Numbered from the stretch's first letter, positions 7,652-18,100 are shown. The stretch: 30,422 nucleotides of DNA from QGNO01 sp964493125 (GCA_964493125.1 CAZBMS010000016.1:1-30422); one strand, 5' to 3'. A program made the numbers and translations. Notes: generated by a model not told the origin, from the sequence alone.

Positions 7652-8542
7652 TTAAACCGGCAAATCTATCTTATATTGGTTGATTAGATCTCTGATAAAA
7701 TCCGCGGTGCTTTCATCTGGTTCTACCAAAGGCAATCTAGGAGCTCCAACGTTCAGCCCAGCAAGGTTAGTAGCAAACTTCACTGGGATAGGATTTGAGA
7801 CTACAAAAAGTCCCTTGAAAATGGGCAATAGTCTTCGGTGCTCAGCAGCAGCACCGTTTAGACTACCATCCATCAGCATCTGCATCATAGCTTTAATCTG
7901 AAGGCCTACCAAGTGTGAAGCAACACTGACTACACCATATCCACCCAAGCACATTAAGTGAAAAGTGTCTGCGTCATTACCACTCCACACTTTAAATCCA
8001 TCTGGCGCACCTTCAATAATGGTAGCGATCTGCTCAAAATCGGCGCTCGCCTCTTTAATGCCTATGATGTTATCTATTTCACTGAGCCTCAGAGTTGTTT
8101 CTGCTGACAGGTTTGTTATCGTTCTACTAGGTACGTTATACAAAATCACCGGCAGATGGGTGTTTTCTGCAATCGACTTGAAATGTCTAAAAAGACCTTC
8201 TTGAGTAGGCTTGTTATAGTATGGCACTACGTGTAAGACTGCTTGAGCACCAGCTCTCTCAGCATCCTTAGTGTATTTTATCGCCTCGTGGGTATTGTTA
8301 CTTCCAGCTCCTGCTATTACAGACCCCCGACCCTCGATAGCACCGGCAACTTCTGCGAACATACGATACTGTTCATCTGAGCTCAAAACAGGAGATTCTC
8401 CTGTTGTTCCCACTACAACAAGATCGTCACTCCCTGATTCTACTAACGCGCTTGCCAGTTTCTTAGCTTGGCCATAATCCACTTTGCCTTCCCCATCGAA
8501 AGGGGTAACCATAGCAGTTACAAGCCTACCTATCTCCGTCAT
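7652..8542 (-). CDS. dapA: 4-hydroxy-tetrahydrodipicolinate synthase
   Basis: A 296-residue class I aldolase barrel. GTTGESPVL binds pyruvate, HVVPYYNKPTQEG carries the catalytic tyrosine, and GIKEASAD carries the Schiff-base Lys163, close to E. coli Lys161. It condenses pyruvate with aspartate semialdehyde, the first committed step to diaminopimelate and lysine. GGGAGAAGGG just upstream of the ATG is a good SD. It lies 75 nt downstream of dapB, the next enzyme of the pathway, and both follow pnp. Related aldolases (NanA, KDG aldolase) share the fold, but adjacency to dapB makes DapA the best call. Confidence 0.94.
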   Translation of the reverse strand: MTEIGRLVTAMVTPFDGEGKVDYGQAKKLASALVESGSDDLVVVGTTGESPVLSSDEQYRMFAEVAGAIEGRGSVIAGAGSNNTHEAIKYTKDAERAGAQAVLHVVPYYNKPTQEGLFRHFKSIAENTHLPVILYNVPSRTITNLSAETTLRLSEIDNIIGIKEASADFEQIATIIEGAPDGFKVWSGNDADTFHLMCLGGYGVVSVASHLVGLQIKAMMQMLMDGSLNGAAAEHRRLLPIFKGLFVVSNPIPVKFATNLAGLNVGAPRLPLVEPDESTADFIRDLINQYKIDLPV

Positions 8543-8617
8543 CTACCCTTCTCCCACAAAAACAAGTTAGATTAATGTTATCACAAGGAATTGATTATCG
8601 CTTTGAGCCTGATATGG

Positions 8618-9412
8618 CTAAGATAGACCTAAAACGCCTTCGAGGCCTACCTCAAAAATCCTTCGCTTAGTAACCTCTTTGGCTGCAAGCATCACAGCAG
8701 GCATGAACGATTCACGGCTAATTGAATCGTGTCGCAGCGTAAGGGTTTGACCCAAGGCACCAAAAATCACCTGATGGTGGGCCAAGTGGCCGGGCATCCT
8801 GGTACTGTGTATTGAAATACCTCTGTAATTACCGCCTCTTGTGCCCGGAAGCGTCTCTTTCTCCGGCTCGTGTCTATTGAACTCTTTATCTTCCGCAATC
8901 ATTTTGGCTAGGGCTAATGCTGTCCCTGAAGGAGCGTCTATTTTGGCTTCGTGGTGAGCCTCATAAATATCAACGTAGTCAAAAAAGCGTCCGGCAATCT
9001 TTGAAAGGTATCCTAATATAACCCCTCCAAGAGCAAAGTTTGGAACCACCAATACTCCTACCCCGTAATGAGTACTTAAAGATTCAAGCTCTTTTAATTG
9101 CTCCTCTACGAGGCCTGAAGTTCCTATCACAACGTTCACTTCTTGCTTTATGGCGGCGGTTACTGCGGGAAAGCTAGCCGAAGCTATTGAAAAATCTATC
9201 AACACGTCAGCCTTAACGGATTCAAGTAAACCTTCAACTGAAGAAGCGTACGGGATCGAAGCAAGCCCTCCAGGAAGATCAACCGTTGTCAAATCTTCAC
9301 GTAAATCCACGCAACCTACTGGATCTATTTCAGCATCAGAACAAAGAGCAGCCAGCACCTGCTGCCCCATCCTACCAAGGCCTCCGTGTACTACCGCTCG
9401 AAGCGCCGCCAA
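8618..9412 (-). CDS. dapB: 4-hydroxy-tetrahydrodipicolinate reductase
   Basis: A 264-residue NAD(P)H-dependent reductase. The nucleotide-binding GGLGRMGQQV lies near residue 10, GTSGL in the middle, and EAHHEAKIDAPSGTAL carries the catalytic His/Lys and substrate loop. It reduces the DapA product to tetrahydrodipicolinate. The start is TTG (9410-9412) with only a weak SD. The first residues (MAALRAVVHGG) still put the Rossmann motif in the usual place. The pnp stop is 12 nt upstream, so translation is likely coupled to that gene. Confidence 0.95.
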   Translation of the reverse strand: MAALRAVVHGGLGRMGQQVLAALCSDAEIDPVGCVDLREDLTTVDLPGGLASIPYASSVEGLLESVKADVLIDFSIASASFPAVTAAIKQEVNVVIGTSGLVEEQLKELESLSTHYGVGVLVVPNFALGGVILGYLSKIAGRFFDYVDIYEAHHEAKIDAPSGTALALAKMIAEDKEFNRHEPEKETLPGTRGGNYRGISIHSTRMPGHLAHHQVIFGALGQTLTLRHDSISRESFMPAVMLAAKEVTKRRIFEVGLEGVLGLS

Positions 9413-9424
9413 TTGCTCACCTCA

Positions 9425-11665
9425 CTAATACCGTCTGGGACCACGACCTGGTCCACCAGGTCCACGTCCGCCTTGCCTCCCACCAGACCTAGGAGAATAT
9501 CCACCTCTCCGATCACCACCTTCATCATTTCCTCTTCGATTAAACGAACCTTCATTAGACTGTCGATTCCCGTCATCTGATCCTTCTTCAGCGTAGACTG
9601 CCCGCCTGGAAAGATTAATTCTACCCATTCTATCAACCTCGACCAACATAACGGTAATCTCATCACCTACGCTGACTTCATCTTCAACTCTGTCTACGTG
9701 TTTATCGGAAAGCTGGCTAATATGGACAAGTCCCTCTTTACCAGGCATTATCTCGACGAACGCACCAAAGTCCATAACCCTGGTAACCTTGCCAGTATAA
9801 AGCTCACCTACTTCAGGATCTTTCGTCAAGGAGTTCAACGCATTAATCGCAGCCTTGGCCGATTCCTCATTACTAGACCCAATTGTTACAGTACCGTCGT
9901 TTTCTATATCAATAGTCGCATTGGTTTCTTGTATTATTGCCCTAATAGTTCTTCCACCTGGGCCTATAACAGCTCCTATCTTATCCACCGGAATAGACAT
10001 CTTCTGCATACGTGGCGCATAAGAGCTCAGATCTTCTCTGGGCTCTGGCATCACTTCCAACATCTTATCCAAAATGAACAATCTACCCTTTCTCGCCTGC
10101 TCTAGGGCTTCTGTCATAACCTCAAAACTGATGCCTTTTACCTTTACGTCCATTTGAAGGGCGGTAACTCCTTCATCGGTACCTGCAACTTTAAAATCCA
10201 TGTCGCCCTGGAAATCTTCTATTCCTTGAATGTCCGTAAGCACTGAGTAACCGTCCCCCTCTTCAGCGACTATCAGACCCATGGCTATGCCTGCTACCGG
10301 TTTCTTTATCGGCACTCCTGCGTCCATAAGAGCCAGCGTACTACCACATACACTTGCCATCGATGTACTACCATTCGAACTCATGACTTCAGAGACGATC
10401 CGGATGGCGTAAGGGAATTCCTCTTCATCAGGTATAAGAGGTACAAGCGCTCTTTCGGCAAGTGCACCATGTCCTATCTCCCTGCGCCCAGCACCTCCCA
10501 TTCTACCAACCTCACCCACAGAATAAGGTGGGAAATTGTAGTGATGCATATAACGCTTCTTATCGATCGGGCTTAGGGTGTCCAGATTCTGTGTCATTGT
10601 CAAAGATCCAAGTGTTGCTATAGAAAGTACCTGTGTTTGTCCACGCTTAAACATGCCGGTGCCGTGAGCTCTAGGCAAAACACCGACTTCAACACTAATA
10701 GGCCGAATTTCATCTGGACTCCTGCCATCTGGCCTTCTCCCATTATCCAGGATATTGTCCCGCAAAACCTTTTTCAAAAGCTTTCCAAATGCTTCCACTA
10801 CTAGTCCAGACCCATGCTCTTCACCAAAAAGATCTTTGGCTTCTTGTTTCAATTCATCTATGACCTGACTTCTCTCTCCCTTAGCTCCACCTTTATCAAA
10901 AAAATCTGACACTTTTCCTTTGAATTTCGATTCTATTCCCGAAATTAACTCAGCTGATGGCTGAGGGACCGATACATAGTCAGCGTTTACTTTTCCAAGC
11001 TTTAGAGCTATCTCTTCCTGAAGAGAAACGAGTTCTGCATTAATGCTCCTGCCCAACTCCATAGCCTCCAAAAGAATCTCCTCTTTGATTTCGTTGGCGC
11101 CGGACTCAACCATTACAACAGCGTCCTTAGTGCCGGAAACTACCAAATCCAAGAGGCCTTCAGATGCCTGATCATAAGTTGGATTAACTATAAGCTCACC
11201 ATCAACGTACCCAAGGCGGCACGCACCGATCGGTCCTTCAAATGGAATATCAGAAACCGTTAGAGCGGCAGATGCCCCGATTATTGAAAGTATCTCTGGG
11301 GGATTCTCGTGATCAACCGACAATACAGTTGTGACAACTTGGACTTCGCTACGATAGTCTTTCGGGAAAAGCGGCCTCAAAGAGCGATCGGTCAAGCGAC
11401 AAGCCAGAATCGCCTCCTGAGTAGGCCTTCCCTCTCTCCGGAAAAAACTGCCCGGGATTTTGCCTGCTGCGTACATTCTTTCTTCATAATCTACCGTGAG
11501 CGGGAAAAAATCTATCCCTTCTCTAGCCTTAGCACTGTTAGCCGTAGTAAGCACTATCGAATCTCCGTACCGAACTAATACCGCTCCGTTTGATTCTTCA
11601 GCATACCTACCTAGTTCAATAGTCAGCGTCTTACCGCCTATTTCACGTGAAAAAATATCAACCAT
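9425..11665 (-). CDS. pnp: Polyribonucleotide nucleotidyltransferase (PNPase)
   Basis: A 746-residue phosphorolytic 3'-5' exoribonuclease. Two RNase PH-type domains (about 5-215 and 310-540) are joined by a helical linker. The second includes HHYNFPPYSVGEVGRMGGAG and SEVMSSNGSTSMASVCG. A KH domain follows (VDKIGAVIGPGGRTIR), then an S1 domain (YTGKVTRVMDFGAFVEIMPG), and finally a roughly 55-residue Gly/Arg-rich tail ending RGPGGPGRGPRRY, which probably adds RNA contacts. It lies downstream of rpsO, the classic rpsO-pnp order, followed by dapB. GAGGAG 10-15 nt before the ATG is a strong SD that can pair with an upstream complementary segment. Confidence 0.97.
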   Translation of the reverse strand: MVDIFSREIGGKTLTIELGRYAEESNGAVLVRYGDSIVLTTANSAKAREGIDFFPLTVDYEERMYAAGKIPGSFFRREGRPTQEAILACRLTDRSLRPLFPKDYRSEVQVVTTVLSVDHENPPEILSIIGASAALTVSDIPFEGPIGACRLGYVDGELIVNPTYDQASEGLLDLVVSGTKDAVVMVESGANEIKEEILLEAMELGRSINAELVSLQEEIALKLGKVNADYVSVPQPSAELISGIESKFKGKVSDFFDKGGAKGERSQVIDELKQEAKDLFGEEHGSGLVVEAFGKLLKKVLRDNILDNGRRPDGRSPDEIRPISVEVGVLPRAHGTGMFKRGQTQVLSIATLGSLTMTQNLDTLSPIDKKRYMHHYNFPPYSVGEVGRMGGAGRREIGHGALAERALVPLIPDEEEFPYAIRIVSEVMSSNGSTSMASVCGSTLALMDAGVPIKKPVAGIAMGLIVAEEGDGYSVLTDIQGIEDFQGDMDFKVAGTDEGVTALQMDVKVKGISFEVMTEALEQARKGRLFILDKMLEVMPEPREDLSSYAPRMQKMSIPVDKIGAVIGPGGRTIRAIIQETNATIDIENDGTVTIGSSNEESAKAAINALNSLTKDPEVGELYTGKVTRVMDFGAFVEIMPGKEGLVHISQLSDKHVDRVEDEVSVGDEITVMLVEVDRMGRINLSRRAVYAEEGSDDGNRQSNEGSFNRRGNDEGGDRRGGYSPRSGGRQGGRGPGGPGRGPRRY

Positions 11666-11676
11666 AAGATATAAAA

Positions 11677-11694
11677 CTCCTCTAATTTAAGGAG
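11677..11694 (-). promoter_or_regulatory. Small inverted repeat covering the pnp ribosome site
   Basis: On the minus strand CTCCT, 8 nt, then AGGAG can form a 5-bp hairpin. The 3' arm is part of the pnp SD (GAGGAG), so the stem would hide it. The stem is short, so a regulatory role is only possible. Confidence 0.25.
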
Positions 11695-11741
11695 CGGGTA
11701 TCCAGGAAAATGGAAATTCTATCTAAAGTATGGGGAGAGTA

Positions 11742-12008
11742 CTACCTACGTAGTCCTAGTGTTGAGATAAGACTGGTGTAACTACCTACATCTTCTTTAC
11801 TAAGATAAGCCAACAACCGCCGCCTTCTACCCACCAATCTCATTAGACCGCGCCTACACTGGAAATCTTTATGATTAGATCTTAGGTGATCAGTAAGTCC
11901 CTTGATGCGCTCCGTTAATAGAGCTACCTGAACTTGAGTCGATCCAGTGTCTTTTTCGTGAGAGCCAAACTTCGTGTAAATGGCCTGCTTACTTTCTGTT
12001 CCTAGCAT
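11742..12008 (-). CDS. rpsO: 30S ribosomal protein S15
   Basis: An 88-residue protein of the standard S15 length. FGSHEKDTGSTQVQVALLTERI and LTDHLRSNHKDFQCRRGL are the 16S-rRNA-binding helices, and LVGRRRRLLAYL is the C-terminal signature. It binds 16S rRNA early in small-subunit assembly. A promoter lies just upstream on the minus strand, so this gene probably starts the rpsO-pnp-dapB-dapA unit. In E. coli S15 represses its own mRNA; no equivalent fold was identified here. Confidence 0.97.
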   Translation of the reverse strand: MLGTESKQAIYTKFGSHEKDTGSTQVQVALLTERIKGLTDHLRSNHKDFQCRRGLMRLVGRRRRLLAYLSKEDVGSYTSLISTLGLRR

Positions 12009-12047
12009 CCGCTCTTTTTCTTATACCGTCTTCTTTTCTTGCGAATG

Positions 12048-12076
12048 ACTATACCATATCAATGCTGCTTTCACAA
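12048..12076 (-). promoter_or_regulatory. Promoter of rpsO (rpsO-pnp-dapB-dapA)
   Basis: On the minus strand TTGTGA (12071-12076), a 17-bp spacer and TATAGT (12048-12053, 5/6) preceded by TGG give a leader of about 33 nt to the rpsO ATG. Confidence 0.6.
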
Positions 12077-12098
12077 ACCAGAACATTGTATTCACTTC

Positions 12099-12128
12099 TT
12101 GAATCTAGCCACAGTATCAGCATATTAT
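12099..12128 (+). promoter_or_regulatory. Promoter of the nucleotidyltransferase-epimerase-cinA unit
   Basis: TTGAAT (12099-12104), an 18-bp spacer and TATTAT (12123-12128, 5/6) predict a start near 12135 and a 30-nt leader. It is back-to-back with the rpsO promoter; the -35 boxes are about 22 bp apart. Confidence 0.5.
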
Positions 12129-12164
12129 GTTGGGTAAATTCGTTAGGCAGATTATTTAACTATT

Positions 12165-12851
12165 ATGTACGCACTTATATTAGCAGGCGGAAAAGGAGAA
12201 AGGCTTCGACCTTTGACCGACACTCGTGCTAAACCTATGGCTGAGGTCAATGGAAAACCTATAATGTGGCACCAAGTATCTAAGCTTAAAGCGGCCGGCG
12301 TCACTGACGTAGTGGTACTTTGTGGTTACAAATGGGAAACCATTAGGGATTACTTCGGAGATGGTTCCAAATTTGGGGTACGAATGCACTATTCGAAAGA
12401 AGAGACTCCTCTCGGGAGAGGTGGTGCTTTAAGGCAAGGCTTCCAACTTGTACCAAGTACTGAATCAACGGTGATCGCATGCAATGGCGACGTTCTTACT
12501 GACGAAAATTTGGGGGCAATGATTGATGCCCACAAGAATAATGGAGCGATAGCTACCGTTATGCTTACCCCCTATCCCAGTGCTTACGGGGTTGTTGAAA
12601 CAGACGATTCAAGCCGTATAACTGCTTTTAGGGAAAAAGGGAATCTCCCTCTGTGGATAAATGGGGGTATGTACATTTTTGACGCTTCAATAGCTCCTCT
12701 CCTCCCAGAAATAGGCGACCACGAGGATTCTACATTCCCACAGCTTGCCGCAGATGGAAAACTTTTCTCATACAAAACCACTAAGTTTTGGAAAGCTGTC
12801 GACAATCACAAAGACTTGAAAGAAGCGCAAGAGCATTTGCCACCGCTTTAA
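12165..12851 (+). CDS. Sugar-1-phosphate nucleotidyltransferase
   Basis: A 228-residue GT-A type nucleotidyltransferase. LAGGKGERLRPLTDTRAKP (residues 6-24) is the NTP-binding signature, and EVNGKPIMWHQ is the sugar-phosphate loop start. TPLGRGGALRQGF and ACNGDVLTDENL (metal-binding Asp) follow, and NGGMYIFD lies in the second half. The family makes NDP-sugars. The short length with no C-terminal beta-helix fits mannose-1-phosphate guanylyltransferase or glucose/hexose-1-phosphate (RmlA-like) enzymes; substrate not determinable. No SD is visible. The next gene is a sugar-nucleotide epimerase, so the two may act in one NDP-sugar route for envelope glycans. Confidence 0.85.
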   Translation: MYALILAGGKGERLRPLTDTRAKPMAEVNGKPIMWHQVSKLKAAGVTDVVVLCGYKWETIRDYFGDGSKFGVRMHYSKEETPLGRGGALRQGFQLVPSTESTVIACNGDVLTDENLGAMIDAHKNNGAIATVMLTPYPSAYGVVETDDSSRITAFREKGNLPLWINGGMYIFDASIAPLLPEIGDHEDSTFPQLAADGKLFSYKTTKFWKAVDNHKDLKEAQEHLPPL

Positions 12852-12917
12852 TTACGAAAATTTTCTGAGTATCCTTAATCGAGAGAAAGAACTGAAACTA
12901 TAAGGGAGAGGTTAAAC

Positions 12918-13865
12918 TTGAGTCCTCAAAGAGCCTTAATCACAGGAGGAAGTGGGTTCATAGGCTCCCACTTAGTTGATCGCCTCATAAAGGAAGGTGT
13001 TGAAGTTGCTATTGTTGATAACCTCAGTACCGGTGATAAGAAGTACCTTAATCCCAAAGCGTCTTTTTATGAACTGGATATCTGTGATCCCAATTTGAAA
13101 ACAGTTCTTGAGTCTCACCAACCAGATATTGTTTTCCATACTGCAGCACAAGCTAGTGTAGCAAGATCAGTAGCAGATCCAAAGACTGACGCTACAATTA
13201 ACGTTCTGGGTACGCTGAATCTACTTAGCATATGTAGCGGTCTTGGAATAAAGAGATTTGTTTACAGTTCAACCGGAGGGGCCCTATACGGAAATCCGGA
13301 ACAGATTCCTTGCTCAGAAACGCATCCTATAAGACCTGTTTCTCCTTACGGAGCAAGTAAATACGCTGCGGAGGTATACATTAGGGCTTTCGCAGAATCG
13401 ACAGGGCTAAAATATACTATCTTGCGATATAGCAATGTCTATGGACCAAGACAAGATCCTTTCGGAGCCGCGGGTGTAATAGCAATATTGGCCCAAAGAA
13501 TGCTAACCAATCAGAAAGTTACCATTTTTGGAAGTGGGGACCAAGAGAGAGATTTCATCTACATTAGTGACGTAGTGGAAGCAAACCTGAAGGCAATCGA
13601 ACAAAAGGGGAACGAAGAATACAACATTGGAGTGGGTGAGGGTACTTCATTGAATACTATCGTCTCAATGCTAGCGAAATTTACAGGCTACAGTTTACAG
13701 CCAAGTCATGAGGCGGCCCGAGAAGGGGATGTATTCAAAATATCTTTGAATAATGAAAAGGCTAATCAACTACTCGGCTGGGACCCAAAAGTCAATTTAT
13801 CAGATGGGATCAAGCTTACTGTTGAATATTTCAAAGACAAACTGGCAGCTAATAGCGGGGCCTGA
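12918..13865 (+). CDS. NAD-dependent sugar-nucleotide epimerase (UDP-glucose 4-epimerase-like)
   Basis: A 315-residue extended short-chain dehydrogenase. ITGGSGFIGSHL (residues 8-19) binds NAD, VDNLSTG holds the ribose-binding Asp, and the catalytic triad is carried by YSSTGGALYG and SPYGASKYAAE (Tyr144, Lys148). RYSNVYGPRQDP and RDFIYISDVVEA bind the sugar nucleotide. These favour GalE-like 4-epimerases, but dTDP-glucose dehydratases and UDP-glucuronate epimerases are related. The start is TTG with GGGAGAGG a few nt upstream. It follows the nucleotidyltransferase by 66 nt and precedes cinA by 11 nt. Confidence 0.88.
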   Translation: MSPQRALITGGSGFIGSHLVDRLIKEGVEVAIVDNLSTGDKKYLNPKASFYELDICDPNLKTVLESHQPDIVFHTAAQASVARSVADPKTDATINVLGTLNLLSICSGLGIKRFVYSSTGGALYGNPEQIPCSETHPIRPVSPYGASKYAAEVYIRAFAESTGLKYTILRYSNVYGPRQDPFGAAGVIAILAQRMLTNQKVTIFGSGDQERDFIYISDVVEANLKAIEQKGNEEYNIGVGEGTSLNTIVSMLAKFTGYSLQPSHEAAREGDVFKISLNNEKANQLLGWDPKVNLSDGIKLTVEYFKDKLAANSGA

Positions 13866-13876
13866 GGTAATAACCT

Positions 13877-15109
13877 GTGTACGGTGAAATAATTGCCTCC
13901 GGAACTGAATTACTAATGGGCGAGATCCAAGATACAAATTCATCTTGGCTGGCTACCCGTTTACCAGAATTCGGGATAGAAGTCCGTAAAGTAACGCTAG
14001 TCGGAGATGATCCGGCGCTTTATGAAAAGGTGCTTAGGCATTCATGGGAAAATAACAATTACACCTTTACCACTGGTGGGCTAGGACCAACAAAGGACGA
14101 TGTTACTCGAGAAGTTGTAGCTTCCGTATTGGCTGAAAAAACTTACGTAGATGCAGAACAACTTGATCACCTAAAAAATATCTTTTTGGCTCGTGGGAAT
14201 GAAATGCCGGAAACCAACATTAAACAAGCATGGCTAATTCCATCCGCGAAGGCTATCCCCAATAGGATGGGGACTGCCCCGGGTTGGTGGGTAAATAAAA
14301 ATAAAAGAGTAATTGTTGCACTGCCAGGCCCTCCTCGTGAAATAGCTGACATGTGGTCAGAGCAAGTTTCCAAACTTCTACTAGAGACGGCCATAGGGAA
14401 CGTATTGCTGACTAAAACCCTGAAAACTATCGGCTTGTCAGAGGGCGCAGTTGACGAGATGGCCAGCTCAGTTTTAGCTATAGATAACCCTTATGTAGGA
14501 ATTTACGCGAAACCAGACGGGATTCACATCAGAATCATAGCCAGAGGACCAGATCATACCTCAGCAAGCCTAATACTTGAAAAAGTCCACCTTAAGTTAA
14601 TGTCAATTTTCAAGGATTACATATGGGGTACTGATGAAGAGAGTGCAGAAGAAAGCGTAGGAAAACTTTTAAACAATCTTGGATTAACTTTAGCAACTAT
14701 GGAGTCATGCACTGGAGGTCTTCTAGCAGACTCGATCACCAACGTATCTGGAAGTTCCAAATACTATAAAGGGGGTGTAGTCTCATATAGCAACGATGCG
14801 AAAATCGGATTAGGAGTACCTTCAAGTTTAATAAAGGATTTCGGAGCCATTAGCGAAGAAGTAGCTAAATCAATGGCGAAGACCATACGGCTCAAGCTAA
14901 ATGCCGATATTGGTGTTGGGATCACCGGAGTTGCCGGTCCAGACCCAATGGAAGGAAAGCCTCCTGGTACAGTCTACATAGGTATTTCAAAACAAAGTGG
15001 CGACAAAGCTTACTACCACCGATTCCCTTCCAGCACCAGATCTCTCGTAAAGAATCGAGCAACAGTTATGGCTCTAATACAACTTAGAGATACCATTAAT
15101 CGAAAATGA
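13877..15109 (+). CDS. cinA: CinA-like competence/damage-inducible protein (nucleotide repair, PncC domain)
   Basis: A 410-residue two-domain protein. The N-terminal MoaB/MoeA-like domain (about 1-170) contains ASGTELLMGEIQDTNSSWLA and FTTGGLGPTKDDVTREV. In characterised relatives it has ADP-ribose/NAD-related pyrophosphatase activity. The C-terminal domain (about 255-408) contains LATMESCTGGLLAD and GVGITGVAGPDP, the PncC nicotinamide-mononucleotide deamidase signature. Length is typical. The start is GTG with GAGGT about 8 nt upstream, overlapping the epimerase stop. It converges with the VWA gene, stops 8 nt apart, with no visible terminator. Confidence 0.93.
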   Translation: MYGEIIASGTELLMGEIQDTNSSWLATRLPEFGIEVRKVTLVGDDPALYEKVLRHSWENNNYTFTTGGLGPTKDDVTREVVASVLAEKTYVDAEQLDHLKNIFLARGNEMPETNIKQAWLIPSAKAIPNRMGTAPGWWVNKNKRVIVALPGPPREIADMWSEQVSKLLLETAIGNVLLTKTLKTIGLSEGAVDEMASSVLAIDNPYVGIYAKPDGIHIRIIARGPDHTSASLILEKVHLKLMSIFKDYIWGTDEESAEESVGKLLNNLGLTLATMESCTGGLLADSITNVSGSSKYYKGGVVSYSNDAKIGLGVPSSLIKDFGAISEEVAKSMAKTIRLKLNADIGVGITGVAGPDPMEGKPPGTVYIGISKQSGDKAYYHRFPSSTRSLVKNRATVMALIQLRDTINRK

Positions 15110-15117
15110 GCAAATGG

Positions 15118-18100
15118 TCAAACAGTAAGCTTTCGATACAAAGTAGGGAGACGGGCCGGCAATGCACTAATATCATCCAAAACTTCGTAGCCCATATCCT
15201 GACACATTGTCGCCAAATAATCATGCCCAGACTTGTCTACAGTTAGACAGAATGGCGTTATGTTCTTCCTTCGCGCTTCCGTTAAAGCCATCTTGGTGTC
15301 ATGAACTGCATATTCTTTTTCGACGCCCTCTCTACTATAACCTCTGTCCTGAGGCCTACCATCACTGATCAGAAACAACAGTTTAGTCCTTGAATCCTGC
15401 TTGTCTAACTTAGTTATCGCATGCCTTATCGCTGGACCCATTCGAGTAGCGTGCAACGGCGTTACTCTATCTATCCTCTTCTTAACTCTTTCAGAAAATG
15501 TTTCTGCAATATCCTTAATCGTATAAAACTCTACATTTTCTCTTCCGTAGCCTGAAAAACCGTATATGCCGTAAACATCACCTATCGTCTCTAAAGCGTT
15601 GATCAGCAAGACCAAACTCTCTTTTTCCAAATCAATGATGCGTTTGTAGCTACGTCCGTGCCCTTCTAAACGTCTAGTCCGCAACCACGCCATGTACTCC
15701 ACTGGATCATCCGGAGCATCCCATGTATCCCGCCGTGCATCATCTATAGCTTCGGCCGTAGAGGCACTCATATCTAGCAAAAACACAACCGACACATCTC
15801 GTTCAACTTTATTTCTACGCCAGTGGACCTTATCTGTAGGCGATTCGCCAGCCCACTTATCAATGATAGATTCTATAACTGCATCGAGATCAAAATCTTC
15901 ACCATCAGGTAAATGCTTAGTTTTTCTGTAAACCTCTGGCGCCAACATCTCAAACTGACGACGTATCTGTCTCATAAGACTGGAGTGTTCTCGCAAAGTG
16001 TCAGCGAAATACTGTTGGTCCCCCTCTGGAACCCACTTTTCCCTAACTACACACCAACGAGGTTTATAGTCATCAGCGCGAAAATCCCACTCGTCATAAA
16101 CATAAGTGAGTGGCTCGCCAATCTCTATAGGGTACCCCTCTTCATCAACATGAGGAATCATACCCTGCCCTTTCCCTGATTCCGGGGTCTGGCCAGAACC
16201 TATCTCCTGCACCAAATTTTGAATTAGAGCACCTAATTCTTCAGGAGAACCTTCATCCATATCTTGCGGCACATCCAATTCCGCACTATTTGCTAACAGC
16301 TGTTCCAATTCCTCTTTTGACAGATCAGACCTAGATTCCTGCAATCCAGTTTGGTCACCTTGCATCCTCAAAGTAGATAGCAGCTGACTCAATTCTGGTT
16401 TAAAGTCGCCACGATAATCTACCTGAGGTGGTGAATCGTAATCCTGTTCATCAGAAACTCCAATTTCAGCTGAATCATAGACATCAGAAGAGTCATGCAT
16501 TTGCTGCAATTGCTCATCTAGTTGGTCAGGCTCAGGCATCTGCTCTTCCTCAGTGTCCATATCCATAGTAGTCCACTCATCTTCAGAAGCTTCCACGTTT
16601 GGAATATCTGAAATAAGGTCGTAAATACGAATGGTCGCTTCTGTTGAATCTTCGACCGACGCTTCTACGTTGAGCATAAGACGAAATATCCTGGCCAAAG
16701 CTTTAGCTTGATCCAAATACTTCTTCGGAACCGGAAGCCCCTTTCGCTGGTGAAGACTCAGCCTTACTAGAAATTCGACCATTGCCTCCTGTAACGGCAT
16801 ATCCTTCATTTCTGGCCTTTCAGCTAAAGAGTCGCTCTGTACCGTGGAGTAAGAATTAGAAAGACCCTGATATTCGGTTCGTATTCTGAAATCGAGCCTT
16901 CCGTCTTCAATTACAGTGAATATATCTAACGCCAACCGTCTATTATCAAAAAGATTGAAAAATCTCTCCATATCAGTCAAGAAAACCCGATCTGATTCCC
17001 CTTCTTGAGAATTAGTAACACCCTTCGATACATTTGCTGATCCCTTTCTTGAATGAGTCTTAGATCTGGCTAAGCGTGTTTCATTAAATAGGAGAGACGG
17101 TTTATCAAAGATAAAATTGAAACTGCCAAACTCAATATGCCCAACTTGATGAGTGCAGACAACCTTAAACAGGGAAAAGTTCTTGTCTTTGGTCTCATAT
17201 TTATCTACTGCATCTGGCAGATACACCACACTGCCCTCAGTTGTAGCGTGGTCTTCAGAAACCCACCCAATATTCTTAGACATCAATTCAGTTGCATGAG
17301 CTACTTCCACTCCTGAACCTGCCAAGGCTCTACAATACATACCTAGTAATCCTTTAACCTTGTCCAGTTCGACAGCAGAAGACAGATTTTCTAGTACTCG
17401 CTCAGAGGTAGACGATTCCACTTTGAAATAGGCTAACCCACCGTCACGATTTTCTTCTAATATACGCACACCTGAATCGAACCAAGCCATAAGTTGATCC
17501 TGATTCATCCGATCTAGTAAATTCGGAGCAGTACTAAGAAACGCGGCAACCGCTTCATGAGAAAGAGGCAATAGAGCCTCGGCTCTGTCCAACAACTTAC
17601 CCCTATCAGCAGCATCTACCTTTGCCAAAGGTCTTACACTTTCATTTATGAATGCACTAACATTAGTTAATCCCTCTCGAACCATCTCATTACAAATTCC
17701 TAATACACGGCTGCGCTGTCCAGATTCCAGGTATTTAATGAGTTGACTCGTGGATTCAAAACTACTCTTAACTTCTCTCCAATTGTGCTCTACCAAGGAA
17801 TGAGACAATTCAATCAGAGCACTCATATCGTCGCTAAACTCAGGCAATATTTGTTCTCCCAGTAACAAGCAGTCCGTCGCCAATTCTGTAGACTTGTAAG
17901 AAAGCGCATCTATTAATTCAACAAACCTACGTACTTCCGCAAAAGTCATACGCTCTAAAAGTTTTGGGCTTATTTCAAGGAATTTGTTAGCCAGCATGAC
18001 TGACTTCCAGGTACCTTTGTACAAACACTTTCCAAGCATGGCCCAAGCTTTGATCTCCTCAGGCTTTATCTGTTTAAAGCACGAGGCACTTGCCCGAAAA

